NCBI GenBank assembly: GCA_004299485.1
Contig: SCQP01000002.1
Location: forward strand, 62,001 to 126,000
Origin: Acidobacteriota bacterium
GTDB taxonomy: Bacteria > Acidobacteriota > Terriglobia > Terriglobales > SCQP01
Length of the DNA: 64,000 nt
Direction of reading: 5' to 3'
Both the position numbers and the translations under genes were made by a program. Below are positions 33,787-39,562 of this stretch, piece after piece. Under the pieces are notes generated by a model. It saw nothing but the letters and a program-made list of their open reading frames with translations, had not been told where the DNA came from and made no database searches. Position 1 is the first letter of the stretch. Each line of letters starts with the position of its first letter.

Positions 33787-34875
33787 TCAGCAGATGCGGG
33801 GCAACTGTTCGTGAAAGTGGGTGTCGAGGACGCGGGTGCCACCGACGGAGGTCTGGAGCAGCACCATATCTTTGGGTGAGGCAATGATTTCGCCGATGCG
33901 GCAGGCATCCGCACCCAGGGGGTGCTGCTTGAGGGTGGCGAGGGCGCGGCTGGCGTAGTCGGACGAGACGATGGCGACGAGCTTGCCTTCGTTGGCGACG
34001 TAGAGGGGGTCGATACCGAGCAGTTCACAGGCAGAGCTGACGGATTCACGGACGGGGATGGCGGATTCGTCGAGTTGCACGCCGACGCCGGAGCGGAGGG
34101 CGATTTCGTGCAGGGAGGTAGCGACGCCGCCGCGGGTGGGGTCACGCATGCAGCGCAGCGCGGGGGGTGGGCAGGCGGCGAGGAGCGCGGCCGCGAGGGT
34201 GTGCAGGGCAGCGCTATCGCTGGCGATGGTGGTTTCGAACTCGAGGTTTTCGCGCAGCGAGAGGATGGCCATGCCGTGGTCGCCGATGGTGCCGCTGAGC
34301 AGGACCACGTCTCCGGGCTGGGCGCGGTTGGCGCCGAGGGAGACGCCTTCGGGAACCCAGCCGACGCCGGTGGTGGTAATAAAGACCTGGTCGCCCTTGC
34401 CGTGATTCACTACTTTGGTATCGCCGGTGACAATGGTGACGCCGGCTTGTTCGGCGGCGGCGGCCATGGAATGCACGACGCGGGCGAGGTCGGTGCGGGC
34501 GAGGCCTTCTTCGAGGATGAAGGCGGCGGCGAGCCAGAGGGGTTTGGCCCCGCCCATGGCGAGGTCGTTGACGGTGCCGTGGACGGCGAGAGAGCCGATG
34601 TCGCCGCCGGGGAAAAAGATGGGGGTGATGACGAAGCTGTCGGTGGTGAGGGCAAGGCGGCCGGCGCCCTGACCGGTTGTCGCAGCCGGCAGCGCCAGCA
34701 CGGCCTGGTCGTCCATGCGTTCGAGGACGGGGTTGCGGAAGGCGGGTAGAAAGACGTCGTTGATGAGCTGGGCGGTGAGCTTACCGCCGGCGCCGTGGCC
34801 AAGGACGATGCGCTCGTGCTCGCGCAAGGGCAGGGGGCAGGAGGCGTTCACGAGGCTAGGTTGGGGGGTGTCCAT
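33787..34875 (-). CDS. hypE: Carbamoyl-dehydratase HypE
   Basis: A 362-residue PurM-like enzyme that dehydrates the carbamoyl group on its own C-terminal cysteine to thiocyanate, the source of the CN ligands. The essential C-terminus PRIC is present. Other markers are LGHGAGGKLTAQLINDVFLP, MDDQAVL, LALTTDSFVITPIFFPGGDIGSLAVHGTVNDLAMGGAKP and MRDPTRGGVATSLHEIA. ATG 34875 (MDTPQPSLVN) is chosen; only one base separates it from octamer array C, so no normal ribosome-binding site is present. The hypF-hypC-hypD-SIS part of the operon lies 2.6 kb upstream, beyond the damaged toxin-antitoxin island. Confidence 0.95.
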   Translation of the reverse strand: MDTPQPSLVNASCPLPLREHERIVLGHGAGGKLTAQLINDVFLPAFRNPVLERMDDQAVLALPAATTGQGAGRLALTTDSFVITPIFFPGGDIGSLAVHGTVNDLAMGGAKPLWLAAAFILEEGLARTDLARVVHSMAAAAEQAGVTIVTGDTKVVNHGKGDQVFITTTGVGWVPEGVSLGANRAQPGDVVLLSGTIGDHGMAILSLRENLEFETTIASDSAALHTLAAALLAACPPPALRCMRDPTRGGVATSLHEIALRSGVGVQLDESAIPVRESVSSACELLGIDPLYVANEGKLVAIVSSDYASRALATLKQHPLGADACRIGEIIASPKDMVLLQTSVGGTRVLDTHFHEQLPRIC

Positions 34876-34876
34876 A

Positions 34877-34908
34877 GGTCTATCGGTCGCTCGGTCTGTC
34901 GGTCTATC
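34877..34908. repeat. Octamer array C (GGTCTATC-type, 4 units)
   Basis: Four plus-strand 8-bp units: GGTCTATC, GGTCGCTC, GGTCTGTC, GGTCTATC. Shifted by one base they read GTCTATCG, GTCGCTCG, GTCTGTCG, GTCTATCA and fit G-Y-NNN-TC-R, the pattern of arrays A, B and D. The array ends one base from the hypE ATG, occupying the place of a Shine-Dalgarno sequence. Confidence 0.88.
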
Positions 34909-35070
34909 AGAGCGGGAGAGTAGGGGGCATGGGTCGGCTGAGGCATCGGCCTTGCGCACCTACGGTGTGCGGCGGGCTGCCCGGGATGGGAACGCACGGC
35001 TCCTGTCAGGAACTTACGAGCATTCGGACGCGGAAAGGGGGAAGAAGGTTGGCTGGCCGTGGCATTCTGC
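34909..35070. other. Non-coding stretch upstream of hypE
   Basis: About 160 bp with no convincing gene on either strand. It contains only a weak GCATTC/GAATGC inverted repeat at its right end, near the VapC remnant. If the toxin-antitoxin island separates the operon halves transcriptionally, a new promoter for hypE-hhyS-hhyL should lie here, but I cannot point to clear -35/-10 boxes. Confidence 0.5.
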
Positions 35071-35190
35071 TCAGGCGGAATGCGGCGGCAGGGGATAGAG
35101 GGCAAGGTCCGGCATGGGGAAGTGCTTGCGGTTGTCGGATACGAGAGTCATCACGTGCGTCACACAGGCGGCAGCGATGGAGGTGTAGGT
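35071..35190 (-). pseudogene. VapC (PIN toxin) C-terminal remnant
   Basis: On the minus strand this stretch reads TSIAAACVTHVMTLVSDNRK followed by HFPMPDLALYPLP and a stop at 35071. That is the last strand and helix of a VapC-type PIN domain (the HGLTLVTDN-K-HF pattern). The rest of the toxin, including the N-terminal Asp motif, is missing: the remnant directly abuts the end of the VapB remnant, so an internal deletion removed most of the toxin. Confidence 0.7.
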
Positions 35191-35435
35191 AGGAGTGAGC
35201 GCTCGCTTTCGGCGCGCAGGCGTTCGACAAACGAAGCTGAGCCGCCTTTCAGCTCGCGGTGACGCTTGGACTTCCAGACGACCTTCGCCTTGCGCAGTGC
35301 CGCGAGCAGCTTCCGGCGCTGCACCTCGCGTTGTGCCGCTTCGGTCAAAAAGGCGCTTCGCCCGCGCACGCCGACGAGTTGATCTACGTCGGCGAGGGGC
35401 TCAGCGGGAAGGACGATGTGGGCGCGGATGCGTTG
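35160..35435 (-). pseudogene. VapB-type antitoxin remnant without start codon
   Basis: Minus strand reads QRIRAHIVLPAEPLADVDQL then VGVRGRSAFLTEAAQREVQRRKLLAALRKAK and WKSKRHRELKGGSASFVERLRAESER, a ribbon-helix-helix VapB antitoxin. Its homologue at 37.2-37.4 kb starts ATGCGACGC; the equivalent codons here are TAGCAACGC, so the start codon has become a stop-like TAG and only an internal GTG remains. It is fused to the toxin remnant and is presumably dead. Confidence 0.75.
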
Positions 35436-35799
35436 CTACAACCGTAAACGGCAAGATGTGCTTGGCGATGGCGGCGGAGAACAGGAAGCGGCCCTCGACC
35501 GGTCCGGAAAGGCGGACATCTTTGTAGGGCGGTTTGGCTTCGCGGGCCTGCTCGGGGTCGGTTTCAATCCAGTAGGTACGGTCGGAGTCGGGAGCGCCGT
35601 CCAGGCCTTTGGCGCGGACGAAGTAGAAGCTTCTGGGGACAATGGTTGCGCCCTGGCGGAAGGCCTTCTGGTAGGGGCTGGCCTTGGCGGGCTCCAGTGC
35701 GCCCGCTTCGGTGGACAATGCGCAGCGGGAGCGAGATAGATGGTCCGCGCCTCGGCCTTGGTGCATGTCAGAGTCTTTGCGGCCACTGGCAGGAAACAT
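35430..35799 (-). pseudogene. Fragment of a restriction-modification DNA methyltransferase-like gene
   Basis: The minus-strand frame contains GALEPAKASPYQKAFRQGAT then IVPRSFYFVRAKGLDGAPDS, YWIETDPEQAREAKPPYKDV and EGRFLFSAAIAKHILPF, a recognisable internal piece of large N6-adenine DNA methylase/type IIG-like proteins (recognised by pattern). Both flanks are unrelated: the upstream part is out of frame with other sequence and the downstream end runs into the VapB remnant. About 95 residues of a protein that is normally many hundreds long survive. Bases 35800-35944 contain no identifiable gene. Confidence 0.55.
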
Positions 35800-35944
35800 T
35801 TCTCACCGGCACGCGGCCTTCCCAGATCTCGGCGGTGATCGGGTCGGCGGGGTCGCCCCGGCAACCGGGATCGCATCGGCGGCTACTTGCGCGGGATCAT
35901 CAGCGTGTGATGTATTGGCGGCGAGCGTGGCGGTGGGGTTGAGG

Positions 35945-36367
35945 CTAGGCGAGGGAGGCGGCGAGGACCAGAAGGAAGTCGCGGGGCGGGAGGATGCGGA
36001 CGGTTTCGAACTGAGGCGGAAAGTGGCGTGTGTTGCCGGTGACCAAGTAGCTGGCGCCAGAGGCCAGTGCGCAGTCGAGCACCATGTCGTCGGCGGGATC
36101 GTAGGCGGCGTGTACTGAGGGGACGTTGGTGGGAGCACGAAAGGCCGCGGCAAGGAAACGGCTCAGCTCGATGCGAATCTTTTGTGCATTAAAGCCGAAG
36201 CCTGGGCGGGTGAGGACCTCTTCGTACTCCCGAAGCAGGAGGTCGGAAACGGCGGGGATGAACCGCCTGGCGCAAGCCAGGGAGAAAATGAGGGCCTCGC
36301 GCCCGTTTCCTTTGAGGAAGGCCGAAACGAGGACATTGGTATCGAGAACGGCTTTAACGGCGGGCAC
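35945..36367 (-). CDS. PIN-domain toxin
   Basis: A 140-residue PIN-family ribonuclease, complete. Active-site acids are visible in AVLDTNVLVSAFLKG, SDLLLREYEEVLTRP and DPADDMVLDCALASGASYLVTGNTRHF. It resembles the COG1569-type toxins (PIN proteins with a D-x-DD-MVL motif). It follows an antitoxin gene by 5 bp and is therefore the only apparently intact toxin-antitoxin pair in the island. Confidence 0.85.
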   Translation of the reverse strand: MPAVKAVLDTNVLVSAFLKGNGREALIFSLACARRFIPAVSDLLLREYEEVLTRPGFGFNAQKIRIELSRFLAAAFRAPTNVPSVHAAYDPADDMVLDCALASGASYLVTGNTRHFPPQFETVRILPPRDFLLVLAASLA

Positions 36368-36372
36368 GGTCG

Positions 36373-36681
36373 CTACCGGGTGGCGCGGCGGCGCTGGCGC
36401 CGCACGCTCCCGATGACCTGATTGATCTGGCGCAGGGATAGCTTGTCGAGGCCGCGGCGGCTGGACTCGCGGCGGATGGCGGCGAGGGTAGCCGAGGGGC
36501 GGGCGGCAAAACGCTGGAGGTATTCTTCGATGCTCAGAATGACGGCTTGAGGTTCTCCTCTGCGGTCAATGACAAAGCGCTCCTGGTTCTGTTTGACCCT
36601 GCGCAGAAGTTGTCCGAATTGAGTGCGGGCAACGAGCGCCGGAACGACTCGGGTGGCCTTGGACAGGGTGCGGTTCGACAA
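36373..36681 (-). CDS. Phd-type antitoxin
   Basis: About 102 residues. The N-terminal Phd/YefM fold is seen in VVPALVARTQFGQLLRRVKQNQERFVIDRRGEPQAVILSIEEYLQRFA, which binds operator DNA; the basic C-terminus (LSLRQINQVIGSVRRQRRRATR) would cap the toxin. No ATG is available: TTG at 36681 or TTG at 36702 are candidate starts, preceded by an AT-rich stretch (AATTACTTGG region, and CTATTGTAGCAG further up) that may contain the promoter and operator. It is cotranscribed with the PIN toxin. Confidence 0.8.
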   Translation of the reverse strand: MSNRTLSKATRVVPALVARTQFGQLLRRVKQNQERFVIDRRGEPQAVILSIEEYLQRFAARPSATLAAIRRESSRRGLDKLSLRQINQVIGSVRRQRRRATR

Positions 36682-36861
36682 GCTGATGGCTCCGTGAACC
36701 AAGTAATTAGTTCGAGTTCTATTGTAGCAGCATGAAATGCGCCGACTCTTTTGCGCGCGGTCGACGGCGGGGGACACGCGGCATCGTGCAAGTTGTGCGC
36801 CGTCGCCGGGCCGGTAAAAATGGACCATGGAACGGTCTACACTGTGGTGTGCGGGCGGAGG

Positions 36862-37122
36862 ATGAGGAAAGTTTCGGTCACGGCGGCTAAGGCGCAACTG
36901 ACGGAGTTGGTGCGCCATGCAGAGGCGGGCGACGAGGTTGTGCTGACCCGGCATGGACAGCCGGTAGTGCACCTTGTCCCTGTGCGGAAGAGTCCGGACC
37001 GGCAGGCACGGTGCGCCTTGCTGCACGCGGTGCGAGCAGCAGCGGCTCGCAAGCGGACGCCGGGGCCGAGTGCGGCGCGCAGTCAGGATTTTTTGTATGG
37101 CGACGACGGGCTTCCGGAATGA
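36862..37122 (+). CDS. Phd-type antitoxin, orphaned
   Basis: An 86-residue Phd/YefM antitoxin: RKVSVTAAKAQLTELVRHAEAGDEVVLTRHGQPVVHLVPV is a textbook N-terminal domain. The C-terminus is basic, ending FLYGDDGLPE. It starts at ATG 36862; the longer upstream frame lacks family similarity. Its stop overlaps, as ATGA, the start of a PIN toxin of which only the first codons survive, so the antitoxin has lost its partner. Confidence 0.8.
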   Translation: MRKVSVTAAKAQLTELVRHAEAGDEVVLTRHGQPVVHLVPVRKSPDRQARCALLHAVRAAAARKRTPGPSAARSQDFLYGDDGLPE

Positions 37123-37165
37123 TCGCCGTCGATTCTTCCGCATTGACGGCGATGGTGCTTGACGA
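37119..37165 (+). pseudogene. VapC toxin N-terminal stub
   Basis: Starts ATG at 37119 overlapping the antitoxin stop and reads MIAVDSSALTAMVLDE, the beta-1 strand and first active-site Asp of a VapC PIN domain, after which similarity stops. From about 37180 the DNA is the antisense of a VapB antitoxin gene. The toxin was therefore cut after 16 codons by a rearrangement. Confidence 0.75.
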
Positions 37166-37182
37166 GAATGGGGGGCACGATG

Positions 37183-37393
37183 TGCCGTACGCCGAGCCGC
37201 CTTTCAGCTCAGGGTGACGCCTAGGCTTCCAGGCGCCCTTTGCGTCGCGCAGGGCTGCAAGCAGTTTGCGGCGCTGTACCTCATGCTGCGCCAGTTCGGT
37301 CAGGAAGGCGCTTCGCCCGCGCGTGCCGATGAGTTGATCTATCTCGGCGAGGAGCTTTGCGGGAAAAACGATGTGTGCGCGTGTGCGTCGCAT
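37183..37393 (-). pseudogene. VapB-type antitoxin, 3-prime truncated
   Basis: Begins ATG at 37393 and reads MRRTRAHIVFPAKLLAEIDQ, LIGTRGRSAFLTELAQHEVQRR and KLLAALRDAKGAWKPRRHPELKGGSA: a ribbon-helix-helix antitoxin, closely similar to the remnant at 35.2-35.4 kb. After GGSA the frame runs into antisense sequence of the VapC stub and Phd gene, so its natural C-terminus and its own toxin are missing. The N-terminal DNA-binding half could still repress a promoter. Confidence 0.72.
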
Positions 37394-37476
37394 GGCGTGG
37401 GTAACAAGGTTTTGTGATCGGCTATCAGCTCACAAGTATCGCCCAACGCTCGGTGCAATGGCTTCTCTTTGAGCCG

Positions 37477-38112
37477 TCAGACCACGTCTTCTTCGCCGAG
37501 GGCGACGTGGATGAGGTCCCAGAGGATGTGGAGGAGGGCGACGTGGGATTCCTGGATGCGGTGGGTGGAAAAGCTGGGGACGGTGAAGCAGTACTGGGCG
37601 GTGTCGGCGAGGCGGCCGCCGTCTTTGCCGCTGAAGCCGACGGTGAGCATGGCGTGGGCGTTGGCGTATTCGAGGGCGTAGATGAGGTTGGGGGAGTGGC
37701 CGGAGGTCGAGAAGGCGATGACCATGTCGCCGGGGCGGGACCAGAGGTCGAGCTGGTCGACGAAGACTTTGGCGAAATCCTTATCGTTGCTGATGGCGGT
37801 GACCACGGCGGATTGGCTGACCAGATCGCGGGCGGGCAGGGCGCGGCGCTTTTCGATGATGGGGTGCAGGAACTCGACGGCGATGTGCTGGGCGTCGCAG
37901 GCGCTGCCGCCGTTGCCGATGACCCAGAGGCGATGACCTGAGCTGAAGGCGGCAGCCATTTTCTGGCTGAGCTCGCCGATCTGGTCAGCGTAGGCGTCGA
38001 AGAACTTTTGCTTGACCTCGATGGATTCAGCGCACTTGCGCATGACCTTGGTGCGCCAGGTCTCTTCATCATGAGCGCGAGGTTGAATGACGACGGGGGC
38101 GGGAGTGCTCAT
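37477..38112 (-). CDS. SIS-domain protein (GmhA-like) in the hydrogenase maturation operon
   Basis: A 211-residue sugar-isomerase-fold protein resembling phosphoheptose isomerase: [65 protein letters not shown] and [19 protein letters not shown]. It overlaps the hypD stop as ATGA, so it is part of the hyp operon and not of an LPS locus. GmhA-like genes recur beside hyp genes in group 1h loci (recollection), but their biochemical role there is not established. The intact QESH and serine-rich motifs suggest a phosphosugar site. Confidence 0.85.
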   Translation of the reverse strand: MSTPAPVVIQPRAHDEETWRTKVMRKCAESIEVKQKFFDAYADQIGELSQKMAAAFSSGHRLWVIGNGGSACDAQHIAVEFLHPIIEKRRALPARDLVSQSAVVTAISNDKDFAKVFVDQLDLWSRPGDMVIAFSTSGHSPNLIYALEYANAHAMLTVGFSGKDGGRLADTAQYCFTVPSFSTHRIQESHVALLHILWDLIHVALGEEDVV

Positions 38113-39227
38113 TTGGTAGCTCCGGTAGCGGCGTGAGGCGCGAGATGGCGGCCATAAGCGTAGTAGGCGGCGCAGGCGCCTTCGGCGGAGACCATGGTGG
38201 CACCGAGAGGATGGAGGGGCGTGCAGACGGTGCCGAAGGCGGGGCAGTCGTGGGGCTTTTTGATGCCCTTGAGGATTTGGCCGCTAATGCAGGCAGCGGG
38301 CTCCTGGGTATCGACGTCGGCGACGGAGAATTTGCGCTCGGCGTCGTGGGCGCGGTACTCCCAGCGGAGTTTGTAGCCGCTTTTGGGGATGGAACCGACG
38401 CCGCGCCATTTCTTGTCACCGACTTCGAAGACGGCGAAGACGACGCTGCGGGCGCTGGGGTTGCCGTTGCGGTCGAGGATACGGGCGTACTGGTTTTCGA
38501 CAGTGTAGCGACCGGACTCGAGCTGGCGGACGGTCATGAGGGTGCCCTGGAGGATGTCGAGCGGCTCAAAGCCGGTGATGACGATGGGAACCTTGAAGCG
38601 GGCGGCGATGGGCTCGTACTCGCGGTAGCCCATGATGGCGCAGACGTGGCCGGGGCCAAGAAAGCCCTGGACGCGGTTCATGGGCGATTGCAGGATGTTG
38701 GCGATGGCGGGCGGCACCATGACGTGGGAGACGAGGACGGAAAGATTCGTCAGGCCTTCGGCGTGGGCACGGGCGACGAGCATGGCGTTGGCGGGAGCGG
38801 TGGTCTCAAAACCGATGGCGAAGAAAACGACTTCACGGCCGGGGTTCTGGCGGGCGAGCTTGAGGCAGTCGAGCGGGGTGTAGACGACGCGGACGTCGGC
38901 GCCTTCCGAGCGCAGGGTGAACAGGTCGCCGCGTGAGCCGGGCACGCGCAGCATGTCACCGAAGGAGCAGAAGATGACTTCCGGGCGTTGGGCGATGGCG
39001 TGCGCCTTGTCGATCATTTCGAGCGAGGTAACGCAGACGGGGCAGCCAGGGCCGTGAACGAGCTCGATGCCCTCGGGGAGCATGTAGTCGATGCCGTGCT
39101 TGACGATGGAATGCGTCTGGCCGCCGCAGACTTCCATGATGACCCAGGGGCGGGTCTGGAGGCGGGTAATTTCGGCGACGAGGCGGCGGGCGAGAGCCTG
39201 GTCGCGGTATTCGTCGAGGAATTTCAT
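38109..39227 (-). CDS. hypD: Hydrogenase maturation protein HypD
   Basis: A 372-residue [4Fe-4S] scaffold on which, with HypC, the Fe(CN)2CO unit is assembled. The redox/iron-binding motifs are [42 protein letters not shown] and [12 protein letters not shown]; the C-terminal cluster region is CISGQILKG[15 protein letters not shown]. ATG 39227 lies 5 bp after octamer array B. Length is normal. Confidence 0.96.
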   Translation of the reverse strand: MKFLDEYRDQALARRLVAEITRLQTRPWVIMEVCGGQTHSIVKHGIDYMLPEGIELVHGPGCPVCVTSLEMIDKAHAIAQRPEVIFCSFGDMLRVPGSRGDLFTLRSEGADVRVVYTPLDCLKLARQNPGREVVFFAIGFETTAPANAMLVARAHAEGLTNLSVLVSHVMVPPAIANILQSPMNRVQGFLGPGHVCAIMGYREYEPIAARFKVPIVITGFEPLDILQGTLMTVRQLESGRYTVENQYARILDRNGNPSARSVVFAVFEVGDKKWRGVGSIPKSGYKLRWEYRAHDAERKFSVADVDTQEPAACISGQILKGIKKPHDCPAFGTVCTPLHPLGATMVSAEGACAAYYAYGRHLAPHAATGATK

Positions 39228-39232
39228 GAGAA

Positions 39233-39264
39233 GTATTTCAGTATTTCAGTTCGTCAGTATTTCA
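39233..39264. repeat. Octamer array B (GTATTTCA-type, 4 units)
   Basis: Plus-strand units GTATTTCA, GTATTTCA, GTTCGTCA, GTATTTCA. On the coding strand it spans the last codons and TGA stop of hypC (the final residues LKY come from the array) and ends 5 bp before the hypD ATG. Units are identical to those of array A 8.7 kb away. Confidence 0.9.
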
Positions 39265-39562
39265 GTTTTGTCGAACTCGCCGGTGGGGCTGGGCGGGGCG
39301 CGGGGGATTCGGTTACAACCGGGGCGTCGAGTTCGCCGAGTTGGTTCAGCTCTTCCAAGGCGGAGTAGGTGCGGGCGGCTTCGGCTTCGTTGACGCAGCT
39401 TATGGCGAAACCGACGTGGACGAGGACGTAGTCGCCCACGTGCGCTTCCGGTGTGTAGGTAAGGCAGGCTTCGCGCGTGATGGCGCCGAACTGGACGTTA
39501 GCCATGGGGAGGCCGTGGAGCTCGTAGGCGGTGAGGATTTTGCCGGGGATGGCTAGGCACAT
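39254..39562 (-). CDS. hypC: Hydrogenase maturation chaperone HypC
   Basis: A 102-residue HypC/HupF chaperone. The N-terminus MCLAIPGKI with essential Cys2 is intact, followed by the OB-fold core (ANVQFGAITREACLTYTP, VGDYVLVHVGFAISCVNEAEA). It carries Fe(CN)2CO between HypD and the large subunit. The tail (DAPVVTESPAPRPAPPASSTKLKY) is longer and more Pro-rich than usual, and its last codons and stop belong to octamer array B. Its start overlaps the hypF stop by 10 bp. Confidence 0.95.
   Translation of the reverse strand: MCLAIPGKILTAYELHGLPMANVQFGAITREACLTYTPEAHVGDYVLVHVGFAISCVNEAEAARTYSALEELNQLGELDAPVVTESPAPRPAPPASSTKLKY

Noticed and set aside
34877-34908. Octamer arrays as CRISPR repeats
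   Set aside because: Units are 8 bp with no spacers; no cas gene is nearby.
37477-38112. SIS gene as part of an LPS heptose locus
   Set aside because: No other heptose or LPS gene is near, and it overlaps hypD.
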